Positions 40,493 to 50,200 of a stretch of 64,000 nucleotides of DNA are shown here, piece by piece (position 1 is the stretch's first letter; every line of letters begins with the position of its first letter). Both the position numbers and the translations under genes were made by a program. The notes under the pieces were generated by a model that saw nothing but the letters and a program-made list of their open reading frames with translations, was not told the DNA's origin and made no database searches. This stretch comes from Paenibacillus tundrae (lineage in GTDB: Bacteria > Bacillota > Bacilli > Paenibacillales > Paenibacillaceae): contig NZ_CP145605.1 of NCBI RefSeq assembly GCF_036884255.1, positions 4,154,001 through 4,218,000 on the forward strand, written 5' to 3'.

Positions 40493-40531
40493 CTACATGC
40501 GCGTGTAACGCGATGACAACTGTTTAATCCT

Positions 40532-41215
40532 TTACCTATTTTCGTGATCTCCATCATCCAAGTCTTCAGCAATGTCGAATCCATGATCATCGATTACCTC
40601 ATCAAATGAATCCGTCTGATCACTTCCATCCAAGCTTACCTGTTGCACATCTAATTTATCGAACAAGAGCTGTGTCTCTTCCTCTAGGTTTTCCGTATCT
40701 TCGAATAACCCTGGCTCAGGAAGATCCTTAATTGTAGCCAGTCCGAAATAATCTAAGAATGACTTGGTTGTTCCATACAGGATCGGGCGCCCGATCGCCT
40801 CTGCTCGTCCCACTTCATGAATCAGATCTTTGTTCACTAACGTATGAATCGCACGTTCAGACTTCACGCCGCGAATCTCTTCAATCTCCACCCGAGTGAT
40901 TGGCTGACGATAGGCCACAATGGCAAGCGTCTCTAGGGCTGCCTGAGATAACGAAGTACGCGCTGGAGAATAGGCAAGTTTCTCAAAATAAGAGGCATGT
41001 TCCGGCAATGTACCAAGCTGTACAACACCTGCCAGTTTGAGAATCTGAACCCCTCTTCCCTGATTTGCAAAATCTGCGACCATTTCCTCCACCGCATCGG
41101 ACACCCGTTCCGGTTGTTGATCTACGATTTCGGCAATTTGTTTGATACTCAGACCTTCTTCTCCGGACAAAAACAGCAGGCCTTCAATAATCGACTTCAA
41201 TTTCGGAAAATCCAT
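40532..41215 (-). CDS. scpB: Segregation and condensation protein B
   Basis: A 227-residue winged-helix protein, kleisin-associated subunit of the SMC-ScpAB condensin. The family blocks are LKSIIEGLLFLSGEEGLSIKQI and LSQAALETLAIVAYRQPITRVEIEEIRGV. The C-terminus is strongly acidic (ETQLLFDKLDVQ, then EVIDDHGFDIAEDLDDGDHE). It overlaps the end of scpA by 32 nt. Confidence 0.96.
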   Translation of the reverse strand: MDFPKLKSIIEGLLFLSGEEGLSIKQIAEIVDQQPERVSDAVEEMVADFANQGRGVQILKLAGVVQLGTLPEHASYFEKLAYSPARTSLSQAALETLAIVAYRQPITRVEIEEIRGVKSERAIHTLVNKDLIHEVGRAEAIGRPILYGTTKSFLDYFGLATIKDLPEPGLFEDTENLEEETQLLFDKLDVQQVSLDGSDQTDSFDEVIDDHGFDIAEDLDDGDHENR

Positions 41216-41984
41216 GATTCCTTGCTTCCCCTCTCCACTCCATAACAATATCCTCAAACATCCGTTCCTGATAACAGACAATCTGCTTCATCTTCATAAG
41301 CTCCAAGATCGCAAGAAAGGTAACGACGATTTCATGCCGATAAATCTGTTCATCTAACAGCTTAGAAAACAACAACTTACCTCCAGGCCCTACACGTTCC
41401 AGTGCACCAATGACATCACGAATACGGTCTTTAACCGATATTTCATCTCGTTGAATACGAGCAACGGTCGTTCGTTTCTCAGCCTTACGTAGCGCCTTCT
41501 GAAAAGCAGCGATGAGATCCGAGGTATGAAGACCCTGAACCGGATTCGATTGTGTCTCCACAGGCATATAAGGTCTAAGATCTTCAGGCTCTTTGGAAAA
41601 GATGAGGCTCCGCTCCCACTCCCGCTCATGCAGATGCCGTGCAATCCCTTTGTATTTGCGATATTCAATCAGACGTGCAATCAGTTCAGCACGTGGATCA
41701 TAATCTTCATCTTCGATATAATCATAATCCTCAAAATCCTCAATTACCGGTGGTTTGGGCAGTAATAGTTTGCTTTTGATCGATAAAAGTGTTGCAGCCA
41801 TCACGAGAAATTCACTTGTAATATCGAGCTCCAATTCTTGCATCGAATGCAGATACGCCATATATTGATCGGTAATATCGCTGATGGGAATATCCTGGAT
41901 TTGAATCTCTGCCTTGTCGATCAAGTGAAGCAGCAGATCCAAAGGACCTTCAAAAGTCTCCAGTTTGTATGTAACTACCGTCAC
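41184..41984 (-). CDS. scpA: Segregation and condensation protein A
   Basis: A 266-residue kleisin that bridges SMC heads in the condensin complex. The N-terminal region YKLETFEGPLDLLLHLIDKAEIQIQDIPISDITDQYM is the ScpA signature, and the C-terminus has VVTFLAILELMKMKQI. A GTG start at 41984 with GGAGG 9 nt upstream is chosen, rather than the longer extension to 42071. Confidence 0.96.
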   Translation of the reverse strand: MTVVTYKLETFEGPLDLLLHLIDKAEIQIQDIPISDITDQYMAYLHSMQELELDITSEFLVMAATLLSIKSKLLLPKPPVIEDFEDYDYIEDEDYDPRAELIARLIEYRKYKGIARHLHEREWERSLIFSKEPEDLRPYMPVETQSNPVQGLHTSDLIAAFQKALRKAEKRTTVARIQRDEISVKDRIRDVIGALERVGPGGKLLFSKLLDEQIYRHEIVVTFLAILELMKMKQIVCYQERMFEDIVMEWRGEARNHGFSEIEVDY

Positions 41985-42011
41985 TAGACGAATCCTCCCG
42001 CCAGAAAAATA

Positions 42012-42068
42012 CAAAACCCTGCTAAGCCGCCGAATTCGGTCTCCCGTTTTCGTCTGCGCAGAGCAGGG
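42012..42068 (-). terminator. Terminator after ribH
   Basis: CCCTGCT (42017-42023) pairs with AGCAGGG (42062-42068) with an inner CCGAATTCGG palindrome; on the minus strand TTTTGTATTTTT follows. Confidence 0.75.
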
Positions 42069-42086
42069 CACTACATTAAATAAGCA

Positions 42087-42554
42087 CTATTTTAGCTGTT
42101 TCGTCAAGTTCGCCATTTCAATTGCGGCCGTAGCTGAATCCCAACCTTTGTTGCCCGCCTTTGTCCCAGCGCGTTCAATCGCTTGCTCAATGTTCTCTGT
42201 AGTCACGAGACCAAAGATCGTTGGCACGCCTGTTTTGAGGTTAATTGCCGCAACACCTTTTGCCATTTCATTACATACATAGTCATAGTGAGTTGTTGAT
42301 CCACGAATAACTGTTCCTAGTGTGATAACGGCGTCATACTTGCCACTCTCGGCCATTTTCTGCGCAATAAGCGGGATTTCGAAGGCTCCTGGAACCCACG
42401 CTACATCGACTTCATTGTCCTGAACGCCATGGCGTTTGAAAGCATCCAGTGCACCGCTGAGCAATTTACTCGTAATAAATTCATTGAAACGTCCAACGAC
42501 TACTCCATATTTTAATCCTTCTGACACTAAATGTCCTTCGAAAAAGTTTGGCAT
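42087..42554 (-). CDS. ribH: 6,7-dimethyl-8-ribityllumazine synthase
   Basis: A 155-residue enzyme that condenses the dihydroxybutanone phosphate and aminopyrimidine precursors to lumazine, the penultimate step of riboflavin synthesis. The substrate-site [16 protein letters not shown], the WVPGAFEIP and the [15 protein letters not shown] segments are diagnostic. Last gene of the rib operon. Confidence 0.98.
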   Translation of the reverse strand: MPNFFEGHLVSEGLKYGVVVGRFNEFITSKLLSGALDAFKRHGVQDNEVDVAWVPGAFEIPLIAQKMAESGKYDAVITLGTVIRGSTTHYDYVCNEMAKGVAAINLKTGVPTIFGLVTTENIEQAIERAGTKAGNKGWDSATAAIEMANLTKQLK

Positions 42555-42646
42555 TGTTAGTCAACTCCTATAATTAGTATGAGATATAATCGAATGATCT
42601 TGTCGTATTCTTTTTCCACAAATTACATATATGAATCGATGCTCAA

Positions 42647-43879
42647 TTATTTTTCATTTTGCTCGATTTCATCAAATTTCAGCATGTGTCCTAGCTTCGC
42701 TTGTTTGGTATGCAGGTACAGCGTATTATCCTCATTCTCTTGGATCTGAATCGGTACCCGTTCAACTACCTCAAGGCCGTAGCCTTCTAGCCCTTTGATC
42801 TTTCGTGGATTATTGGTTAACAGGCGTATCTGACGAACACCAAGGTCTTTGAGGATCTGGGCTCCAATCCCATAATCACGAAGATCCGCAGCGAATCCAA
42901 GCTTCAGGTTGGCATCCACGGTGTCTAGACCTTCCTCCTGCAACTTATAGGCTTTGAGCTTGTTGATTAATCCGATGCCCCGACCTTCCTGTCTCATATA
43001 GAGCAGAATTCCATTGCCCTCTTCATCTATCTGTCTGAGTGCCGCATCGAATTGAGGCCCACAGTCACAGCGATGAGAGTGGAATACATCCCCTGTGAGA
43101 CACTCCGAGTGAACGCGTACCAATACAGGCTTGGAACCATCAATCTCACCCTTAACCAGTGCGACATGCTCCTTATTATCCACCGCATTGGTGTATGCAA
43201 CTGCCTGGAATTCACCAAAATCCGTAGGCATACGCACAGCTACCTCGCGCTGTACTAGCTGTTCCTTCTCATTACGGTACCGAATCATGTCCTGAATGCT
43301 AATCAATTTCAGATCATGCTTACGTGCGATTTCCTGTAGATCAGGTAATCTCGCCATCGTACCATCTTCCTTGATAACCTCACAGATCACGCCTGCAGGG
43401 TATGAACCACACATGATTGCCAGATCTACTGCAGCTTCAGTATGTCCTGCTCTACGCAGCACTCCGCCGTCTTTGGCGATGAGCGGGAACATATGGCCCG
43501 GCTTGCGGAAATCCGAGCTTTTGGCATCAGGATCAATTAAACCCTTCACCGTAATGGAGCGTTCAAACGCAGAAATGCCAGTTGTTGTATCTTTGTGATC
43601 AACTGACACGGTGAACGCTGTTCCATGAAAGTCCGTGTTCTGTTGAACCATCGGTTTGAGATTAAGTTCGTCTGCACGTTGCTGTGTAATCGGTACGCAG
43701 ACTAGACCTCTACCCTCGGTGATCATGAAATTAATGACTTCAGGCGTTGCTTTATCTGCCAAAGCGATGAAATCACCTTCATTTTCCCGGTCTTCATCAT
43801 CCACAACGATCACGGGTTTTCCTCGCATCAGATCATAGATGGCTTCCTCGATTGGATCGAGAATGGATTGCTCTGTCAT
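42647..43879 (-). CDS. ribBA: Bifunctional GTP cyclohydrolase II / 3,4-dihydroxy-2-butanone-4-phosphate synthase
   Basis: A 410-residue two-domain enzyme that supplies both precursors for riboflavin. The N-terminal RibB domain has [17 protein letters not shown]. The C-terminal RibA domain has the zinc Cys triad [16 protein letters not shown] and [18 protein letters not shown]. The ATG at 43879 has GGAGGGAG upstream. Fusion of the two domains is the common Bacillales form. Confidence 0.98.
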   Translation of the reverse strand: MTEQSILDPIEEAIYDLMRGKPVIVVDDEDRENEGDFIALADKATPEVINFMITEGRGLVCVPITQQRADELNLKPMVQQNTDFHGTAFTVSVDHKDTTTGISAFERSITVKGLIDPDAKSSDFRKPGHMFPLIAKDGGVLRRAGHTEAAVDLAIMCGSYPAGVICEVIKEDGTMARLPDLQEIARKHDLKLISIQDMIRYRNEKEQLVQREVAVRMPTDFGEFQAVAYTNAVDNKEHVALVKGEIDGSKPVLVRVHSECLTGDVFHSHRCDCGPQFDAALRQIDEEGNGILLYMRQEGRGIGLINKLKAYKLQEEGLDTVDANLKLGFAADLRDYGIGAQILKDLGVRQIRLLTNNPRKIKGLEGYGLEVVERVPIQIQENEDNTLYLHTKQAKLGHMLKFDEIEQNEK

Positions 43880-43948
43880 ACGTCTCCCTCCAATTCTTTT
43901 ATCTGTCTTTCTCCGTTCTCGTGTAAAAAGTTTATTCAAACCTATATT

Positions 43949-44617
43949 TTACGCAAAGCCGTGATTGGCCAGATACTCTTCACTTATACTCTTGGGCTTC
44001 GTCTCTTTCGTACTGGAGTGACCGTTCCCGTAATGAAGTAAATGATCCACGTATTTACCCAAGATGTCACATTCAATATTGATGGTATCTCCAGTTTTCT
44101 TAACATTCAGCACAGTCTCTCCAATGGTATGAGGAATAATGGAAACCGTGAATGATCCGGAAGTGGTGTTCACAACGGTAAGGCTGATGCCGTCTAAGGT
44201 GACAGATCCTTTTGGAATCAAATATTTAAAAAGATCATGATCATCCGGTTTAATTTCGAAAACAACCGCATTTTGGTCACGAGTAATACTGCCAATCACT
44301 CCCGTGCCATCCACATGCCCCTGTACAATATGTCCACCAAACCGGCCACCAGATAGCATTGCACGCTCTAAGTTTACTTTGCTTCCTGATTGCAGGTGGT
44401 TCAAGTTCGTATGTCGATACGTTTCTGGCATAACGTCAGCGGTAAAACCTCCGCCTTCCAGCGTAGTTGCCGTTAGACACACTCCATTTACGGCCACGCT
44501 ATCACCAATTTTCAAATCATCCATGATGGCGGAAGCTCCGATGTTCAGAACCAATGCTTCGCCCTTTCGACCGATGCGCCGAATGTGACCGACTTCTTCC
44601 ACTAGACCGGTAAACAT
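43949..44617 (-). CDS. ribE: Riboflavin synthase, alpha subunit
   Basis: A 222-residue enzyme that dismutates two lumazine molecules to riboflavin. Two lumazine-binding beta-barrel repeats start MFTGLVEEVGHIRRIG and GHIVQGHVDGTGVIGSI, and both include the conserved GDSVAVNGVCLT and GSVTLDGISLT. AAGGAGG precedes the ATG. It is between ribD and ribBA. Confidence 0.97.
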   Translation of the reverse strand: MFTGLVEEVGHIRRIGRKGEALVLNIGASAIMDDLKIGDSVAVNGVCLTATTLEGGGFTADVMPETYRHTNLNHLQSGSKVNLERAMLSGGRFGGHIVQGHVDGTGVIGSITRDQNAVVFEIKPDDHDLFKYLIPKGSVTLDGISLTVVNTTSGSFTVSIIPHTIGETVLNVKKTGDTINIECDILGKYVDHLLHYGNGHSSTKETKPKSISEEYLANHGFA

Positions 44618-44671
44618 GCTACCGCCTCCTTCTTGTACATCCTCTTAGCACTCACGCTTCATCGATCTCCC

Positions 44672-45769
44672 TTATTCTGGCCAGACCGGGATACCGCCAA
44701 TGCTAATATTATCTCCAACTTGCTCGATTTCCAGTTGATTCAATTGAATGGCCTGGCTCATACGCTCAACACCTTCGAAACGGAAACTTCCCGGCGTATC
44801 ATACCCTCCCACAATTTTGGGAGCAATGAACATAAGCATACGATCCACGAGTCTAGCTTCCAGCATTGCGCCGTTCAACGTGCCTCCACCTTCAAGCAAA
44901 ATAGATCCAATCTCACGCTCACCCAGTTTGCTGAGTGCATTAAGCAGATCGACACGTGGTCCTGGTCCACAGCGGATAACCTCTACACCATATGCCTCTA
45001 GGCGCTCAGCCGCTTCAGGGCTTGCTTCATCCGTTGTAAGTACCCAGGTCGGTGCAATCCCGTCCTTGACCATTTTCGAGCCTACAGGTAGGCGTAGCTT
45101 GGAATCCACTACAATTCGAACTGGGTGAATGCCTTCCACTTGCAATCGAGTCGTCAATTCAGGATTGTCCGCGATGACAGTCTCAACGCCGACCATAATC
45201 CCCTGGTGACGATGACGAAGGGCATGCACGATCTCACGAGCAGGTTCATTGGAAATCCATTTACTATCTCCACTACGGGTAGCAATTTTGCCATCTAATG
45301 TCGAGGCCGTTTTGAGCGTCACAAACGGTAATCCTGTGGTGATGTATTTAATGAACTTTTCGTTCAGGCGTCTTCCACGTTCACGTAAAATGCCAACCTC
45401 AACCTCAATTCCTTGTTGGCGAAGCATGCTAATCCCTCTGCCCGATACTTGAGGATTAGGGTCTTCACAACACACCACTACGCGCTTTACTTTCTCATGA
45501 ATCAGACGTTCGCTACATGGAGGTGTTTTGCCATAGTGACTACAAGGCTCCAACGTAACATATACCGTACTGCCCTCAGCATCGCTGCCTGCCATGTTCA
45601 ACGCGTGCACTTCGGCATGACCTGTACCACGTTTAAGATGTGATCCCAGCCCGACTACGCGGCCTTCCTTGACCACAACACAACCTACAACGGGATTAAT
45701 TCCAGTCTGTCCTTGTGCCCGTTCTGCCATATCCAATGCGAGTCCCATATAAAATTCATCATTAATCAT
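44672..45769 (-). CDS. ribD: Bifunctional pyrimidine deaminase/reductase
   Basis: A 365-residue enzyme for the second and third steps of riboflavin formation. The N-terminal deaminase has HAEVHAL and PCSHYGKTPPC (zinc ligands). The C-terminal reductase has LKTASTLDGKIATRSGDSKW and the NADPH-site HPVRIVVDSKLRLP. The ATG at 45769 is chosen over a GTG at 45784, without strong ribosome binding site evidence either way. It is the first gene after the FMN leader. Confidence 0.96.
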   Translation of the reverse strand: MINDEFYMGLALDMAERAQGQTGINPVVGCVVVKEGRVVGLGSHLKRGTGHAEVHALNMAGSDAEGSTVYVTLEPCSHYGKTPPCSERLIHEKVKRVVVCCEDPNPQVSGRGISMLRQQGIEVEVGILRERGRRLNEKFIKYITTGLPFVTLKTASTLDGKIATRSGDSKWISNEPAREIVHALRHRHQGIMVGVETVIADNPELTTRLQVEGIHPVRIVVDSKLRLPVGSKMVKDGIAPTWVLTTDEASPEAAERLEAYGVEVIRCGPGPRVDLLNALSKLGEREIGSILLEGGGTLNGAMLEARLVDRMLMFIAPKIVGGYDTPGSFRFEGVERMSQAIQLNQLEIEQVGDNISIGGIPVWPE

Positions 45770-45895
45770 TTCCAAGTCCGTCACCCCACGGTCTAATCTA
45801 TTTTGTTATTATCTTCTCCTAGTGGAGAAAATGATGTGCATCTTCATTGTAAAATGATTTTCAATTCGCTATCGAATGTTTAAGGATTCCGTTAA

Positions 45896-45936
45896 GAAAA
45901 ATAAAAAATCCCCGTCGAACAGTCCGTTCGATGGGG
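45896..45936 (-). terminator. Terminator in the rib leader (FMN expression platform)
   Basis: On the minus strand CCCCATCGAAC-ggact-GTTCGACGGGG is followed by TTTTTTATTTTT, between the FMN aptamer and ribD. It is the natural candidate for FMN-dependent premature termination. Confidence 0.8.
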
Positions 45937-46059
45937 AGAAGAGACACTACGTCGTCGCAAGACAGCGTTGATACACTGGTTATAAAGCGCACAAAATCAC
46001 TACCTTGATCGATTCAGGTAAGTGAAAACAAACACATACCCTAATGAAATTCATTTTAG

Positions 46060-46073
46060 GTAAAGCGCTTCTA
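46060..46073. promoter_or_regulatory. Possible cre-like sequence in the rib leader
   Basis: The plus-strand GTAAAGCGCTTCTA resembles the cre consensus (TGWAAGCGYTTWCA), about 11 of 14 positions. It may be chance. Confidence 0.25.
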
Positions 46074-46182
46074 AGACATAACCTATGTATGGAGGCAATG
46101 GGAAACACCCGTTTTCTCCATGTACAGTCACAAACTCACTGCACACCAACACATCTGCGAATGCAGCCAGAAGCTACACTCT

Positions 46183-46345
46183 CTCCTTCTCCCATCCAGA
46201 CTATACTGTCGGTTCTGGAATTGCACCAGATCAGCCATCTGCCTCAGCAGACAGGTCACGGACTTTGCACATAGACATAAATGATTCACGAACATGTGCA
46301 TCACCGCCGGTAGGGAATCTCACCCTCCCCGAAGGATTGTTGCGT
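46183..46345 (-). promoter_or_regulatory. FMN riboswitch (RFN element)
   Basis: On the minus strand the six-helix conserved parts are legible: CTTCGGGGAGGGTGAGATTCCC, then CCGGCGGTGATG, AGTCCGTGACC, and CCGACAGTATAGTCTGGATGGGAGAAGGAGAG in succession. This is the standard aptamer upstream of ribD. FMN binding should favour the downstream terminator and reduce rib expression. Confidence 0.96.
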
Positions 46346-46355
46346 TATTAATTGG

Positions 46356-46384
46356 ATGTTAGCACTTTAACGTCAAAAAATCAA
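46356..46384 (-). promoter_or_regulatory. Promoter of the rib operon
   Basis: A -35 TTGATT (46384-46379), a 17-nt spacer and a -10 TAACAT (46361-46356) lie just before the aptamer. Confidence 0.55.
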
Positions 46385-46437
46385 TTGTTTTTTGTTCCTT
46401 TTTGTCACATACTAACTTTTAATAAGCAAAGATGATG

Positions 46438-46471
46438 CCAAAAACCGTTTCCCGGATGAGAAACGGTTTTG
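46438..46471. terminator. Terminator after the 439-residue unknown protein
   Basis: AAAACCGTTTC and GAAACGGTTTT form an 11-bp stem; the A and T tracts allow function in both directions. Confidence 0.8.
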
Positions 46472-46504
46472 TCTAAGTTTCGATCGAATCGGCCACAACA
46501 CCAT

Positions 46505-47824
46505 CTATAGATTAGGAAAGCACCAACCGGCCATATGTTTCAAATCCTTGGCATGATGAAACGGAATTCGATCAGGTACAGGCAGCATGGATGATGGCTG
46601 AGGCATATTTCTCGCTACCCTTCTTACCCAGCTTGTGGAGTCGATAGCGAGCGCGGAGCACTGCCAGCGTTCATGTGGTCTCGGTCGAACGGTCATAATT
46701 AGCTCCGATTTCCCTGGCATCTCTGGAAAGACACCATCCAGATATTCCACCACCACTCGATTGTCCTTCAGTTCATGACAGTACACTGTGATCCATACCC
46801 CTTCACGAACCCGAACCGCATAAACATCGCCGGGCTGTACCGATCCTGTTCCAGCATCAGGAGAAGCCTTTGGAACTTTACTACGGACGATCTTTCTTTT
46901 CACCAGTTGACCCAGCATCGTTTCGTCCAAAGGTGGGCTTTGAGCAGGTTTCTCCTCAAGCAATACATTCCTTCGATCAAAATCATGAAATAGTCTAGCC
47001 AGATTCTCTTCATTCACACCTACAGAGCTATCCCACCATGCAAGTGGAGCCTGCACTTCAACCCGAACGTTCGGGCGCTGGTCACGCTCCCTATAGGATG
47101 TGAACGCCGTGATCAAACCCGGATGTTCAGGCGTATCCAGGATGCCAATTAAGGCTAGGGTCTCAAGCAGGTTACGGTAGACATATTCAGTTTTAGTTGG
47201 AAGCAGACCCTCTTTCTTAAGCAGAGCCGCTGCCTTACTATAGCGGGTTTTGGGAGGCAGTGTTCGAAGTACGGTTAACACAGCGCGAAATGTCCAGCGA
47301 TCATATTCGTTTGGAACAGGAAGATCCTTCTCTTTCACATCTATAAGTTCTCTCAGCGCTAACACATGCCCAAAAGGATCACCGTCCAAAGGTGTTCCTT
47401 CTGTCATACGCCAGTACCATTGTATTGTCTTATCCTCTGCCTGGTTTACACTCAATCCACAAATTTCGCAGATTTCCGATGAAGGATATGGCCTGTGTTC
47501 ATGATTAGGCATGTTACTCGCAATAAGCTTACCTGTTAGCAATGAGCGCCAGATCATCGGTGAAGACCACAAGGAAGCCACAAAAGCTTGCACTGCCTCA
47601 TCCAACGTCCAATGCTCCGCCAGCATTTTCAACTCAGCAATCGTTTCGTCATGTTGCGGTTTAATAAACTGATTGGGATGACGGCCTGCCGTTTCTAGTG
47701 CCTCCCGGTCTTGAATGGGTATGCTTTCTGGCATGACATGCCTAGAAGCCTGTAGTTCTTCGTCCCAGACCATGTTTTCGCTATAAATTTGTTTCAATAA
47801 TCTTAATTGGTTTACAATATCCAA
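46505..47824 (-). CDS. Protein of unknown function (439 residues)
   Basis: A 439-residue protein with no signal peptide or membrane segment. Visible are a helical N-terminal part (IVNQLRLLKQIYSENM), a CEICGL segment at about residue 117 (a single CxxC), a basic KKEGLLPTKTEYVYRNLLETL winged-helix-like segment, and a C-terminal beta-rich segment (GVWITVYCHELKDNRVVVEYLDG). A TTG start has an AAGGG upstream. It has its own terminator. It occupies the space between ppiB and the rib operon, where Bacillus has other genes. I recognise no family, and DNA-binding is only a possibility. Confidence 0.75.
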   Translation of the reverse strand: MDIVNQLRLLKQIYSENMVWDEELQASRHVMPESIPIQDREALETAGRHPNQFIKPQHDETIAELKMLAEHWTLDEAVQAFVASLWSSPMIWRSLLTGKLIASNMPNHEHRPYPSSEICEICGLSVNQAEDKTIQWYWRMTEGTPLDGDPFGHVLALRELIDVKEKDLPVPNEYDRWTFRAVLTVLRTLPPKTRYSKAAALLKKEGLLPTKTEYVYRNLLETLALIGILDTPEHPGLITAFTSYRERDQRPNVRVEVQAPLAWWDSSVGVNEENLARLFHDFDRRNVLLEEKPAQSPPLDETMLGQLVKRKIVRSKVPKASPDAGTGSVQPGDVYAVRVREGVWITVYCHELKDNRVVVEYLDGVFPEMPGKSELIMTVRPRPHERWQCSALAIDSTSWVRRVARNMPQPSSMLPVPDRIPFHHAKDLKHMAGWCFPNL

Positions 47825-47963
47825 ATTCCGTCATCCCTTCTTAGTACCATATCTTGATGGATGATTTTTATACTTCATAAATCCTCTGAACCAAGAATAA
47901 CCCATGCTTGAAGGATTCACCAGAATCGATATGCCCATTTATAGACAAGCCAAATATGTAAAA

Positions 47964-48003
47964 AACCCTTAGTGCATCTGTAACAGAAGCACTAAGGGTT
48001 TTG
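47964..48003 (-). terminator. Terminator after ppiB
   Basis: AAAACCCTTAGTGC pairs with GCACTAAGGGTTTT; T-runs flank both sides. Confidence 0.85.
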
Positions 48004-48029
48004 TGTAAAACATAAGTATTTAGTAAAAC

Positions 48030-48461
48030 TTACGCTTCAACAACTTCAACAGTTTCCATTTTGTCGCTTCCTTCGAAAGCGTCAACGAACTCCATACCTT
48101 TGGTTACTTTACCAAATACAGTATGTTGTCCATCCAAATGTGGTTGTGGTTGATAGCAGATGTAGAACTGGCTTCCACCTGTGTTACGGCCAGCATGCGC
48201 CATAGCCAATGTTCCACGCTCATGTTTGTTCGGGTTAATTTCACAGTTGATTGTGTAACCAGGGCCGCCTGTACCGTTACCAGTTGGGCATCCACCTTGA
48301 GCTACGAAGCCAGGGATAACACGGTGGAAAGTCAAACCATTGTAGAAGCCGGAGTTTGCCAGTTTCTCAAAGTTTGCTACTGTGTTTGGAGCTTCTTGAT
48401 CGAACAGGTCGATCAGAACTTCTCCGCCGTTTGCCATTTTAATTTTCGCTTGTTTCGCCAT
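48030..48461 (-). CDS. ppiB: Cytosolic cyclophilin peptidyl-prolyl isomerase
   Basis: A 143-residue cyclophilin. Active-site blocks are [13 protein letters not shown] (His-Arg), the [22 protein letters not shown] part and the [11 protein letters not shown] loop. The ATG at 48461 has AAAGGAG upstream, giving [14 protein letters not shown]. The track to 48554 would be an unsupported extension. It probably assists folding of newly made proteins. Its place near lysA and rib genes is like B. subtilis. Confidence 0.95.
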   Translation of the reverse strand: MAKQAKIKMANGGEVLIDLFDQEAPNTVANFEKLANSGFYNGLTFHRVIPGFVAQGGCPTGNGTGGPGYTINCEINPNKHERGTLAMAHAGRNTGGSQFYICYQPQPHLDGQHTVFGKVTKGMEFVDAFEGSDKMETVEVVEA

Positions 48462-48669
48462 ATGTAAATGACTCCTTTCGTATTGACCATCATTAGTGGT
48501 GCCAGAAGCACATGACCCTAGGTCAAGCTTAATAGCACTTTTCATAGTGTACACCGAAATGCGTTCAACCGCAAAATAATCAGCAATTTTTTTCGCACAA
48601 TCCGGCTAAAAAGGGTGATTTCTGTCCGATCTGTTCTCGTCTTCAAGTTGCTCGGATCTGCTGTAACAT

Positions 48670-48711
48670 AAGAAAGAAGACAAAAGAGCAACGCTCCTTT
48701 GCCTTCTTCCT
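48670..48711 (-). terminator. Terminator after lysA
   Basis: On the minus strand AAAGGAGC-GTT-GCTCTTTT extends with CTTCTT pairs and is followed by TTCTTATG. It stands about 60 nt past the lysA stop. Confidence 0.6.
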
Positions 48712-48767
48712 AAATGAGTTACTGATTTACAATGCTATTGCACATGCCACCCACGCATCTATGAAGA

Positions 48768-50099
48768 TTAACGAGTTACCGGCTGTTTAGCGATACGCTC
48801 AGGTACCAAGTCATTCTGAATGATGTCCTGATATGTCTCACGACGAACGACTACATCACCTTGACCGTCTTTAACAAATACAACCGCTGGACGACGAATC
48901 CGGTTGTAGTTACTCGCCATGGAATAGTTGTATGCCCCTGTGCACGCAACGGCAAGCAAGTCACCGCTTTGTACTTTTGGCAAATCCAGATCCCAGATCA
49001 ACATGTCGCCACTCTCGCAGCATTTACCCGCAACTGAAACGGTCTCTTGAACGGCTTCGTTGGCACGGTTTGCAAGCACCGCTTCATACTTGGACTCATA
49101 CAGCGCAGGACGAGGGTTATCTGTCATTCCACCATCTACAGCAACGTATTTACGTACGCCTGGGATGTCTTTGCTCGTACCCACTGTGTAAAGTGTAGTT
49201 CCCGCTTCACCAACGATACTGCGACCTGGCTCAACCCAGATCTCAGGTACAGCATAGCCGATGGTAGCAAAATGATTTTTAACCGCATCTGTAATAGCCT
49301 TCACGTATTGTGAAACTTCAAGCGGCGTATCTCCATCGATATAACGGATTCCGAATCCTCCGCCAAGGTTAACCACTTTGAATGCAACATTTAGGCGCTC
49401 ATACACACTTGCCGCAAATTCAGCAACACGCTGAACAGCCATCTGGAACCCTTCAACCTCAAAGATTTGGGAACCAATGTGAGAGTGAACGCCGAGCAGA
49501 ACCAGGTTCGGTTGTTTGGAAGCCAGTTCGATTGCCTCGAATGCCGTTCCGTTACCGATATCAAAACCGAATTTCGAATCAGTCTGACCTGTAGAAATAT
49601 ATTCATGTGTATGTGCCTCAACACCAGGCGTTACGCGCAGCAAGATGTTAACTTTGCGGTTTTTGTCCGCAGCCACAGCTTGCAACAAGTGAAGTTCATT
49701 AAAGTTATCTACTACGAAGCAACCGATCTCTGCATCCAGTGCCATCTCGATTTCTTCCAGCGTTTTGTTGTTACCGTGGAAGTGAATACGATCAGCAGGG
49801 AATCCTGCTTGCAATGCTGTGAACAACTCACCATCAGATACAACGTCTAGTGAAAGTCCTTCTTCTGCAGCCAAAGCACACATCGCCATTACGCAGAATG
49901 CTTTACTTGCGTAAGCCACTTGGAAACCCAGACCCGAAGCGCGGAATGCATCCATATACTCTCTGCAACGATCACGCACTAATTGCTCGTCCACCACATA
50001 CAGCGGTGTACCAAACTGTTCTTTCAAATCTGTTGCGTCTACTCCACCAATTTCTAGATGTCCTTGTGCATTTATTTTACTTGTACCATGTAAATACAT
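48768..50099 (-). CDS. lysA: Diaminopimelate decarboxylase
   Basis: A 443-residue PLP enzyme converting meso-diaminopimelate to lysine. The PLP-lysine block is QVAYASKAFC (about residue 61); the HSHIGSQI segment, GGGFGIRY and the EPGRSIVGEAG phosphate-binding loop are conserved. The active-site CESGDML is near the C-terminus. The ATG at 50099 is chosen because the first ATG overlaps the GAGGA. In Bacillus lysA is likewise downstream of spoVAF. Confidence 0.97.
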   Translation of the reverse strand: MYLHGTSKINAQGHLEIGGVDATDLKEQFGTPLYVVDEQLVRDRCREYMDAFRASGLGFQVAYASKAFCVMAMCALAAEEGLSLDVVSDGELFTALQAGFPADRIHFHGNNKTLEEIEMALDAEIGCFVVDNFNELHLLQAVAADKNRKVNILLRVTPGVEAHTHEYISTGQTDSKFGFDIGNGTAFEAIELASKQPNLVLLGVHSHIGSQIFEVEGFQMAVQRVAEFAASVYERLNVAFKVVNLGGGFGIRYIDGDTPLEVSQYVKAITDAVKNHFATIGYAVPEIWVEPGRSIVGEAGTTLYTVGTSKDIPGVRKYVAVDGGMTDNPRPALYESKYEAVLANRANEAVQETVSVAGKCCESGDMLIWDLDLPKVQSGDLLAVACTGAYNYSMASNYNRIRRPAVVFVKDGQGDVVVRRETYQDIIQNDLVPERIAKQPVTR

Positions 50100-50119
50100 A
50101 ATCTGCATTCCTCACTTTA

Positions 50120-50162
50120 TATACTGGAATTTTATCTATTCCAATGATTTTACACCAGTATA
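50120..50162 (-). promoter_or_regulatory. Inverted repeat overlapping a possible lysA promoter
   Basis: TATACTGG (50120-50127) and CCAGTATA (50155-50162) form an 8-bp inverted repeat. Within it GGAAT and ATTCC form a second, mutually exclusive hairpin. The minus strand also has TGGTATACT, an extended -10. It ends about 20 nt before the lysA start. Confidence 0.4.
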
Positions 50163-50200
50163 CCAAATTAGGCATCAAGAAGAATGGATTTTTCAGCAGA

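Noticed and set aside
45896-45936. Considered as the 3' end of an independent small RNA
   Set aside because: Better explained as the FMN riboswitch terminator before ribD.
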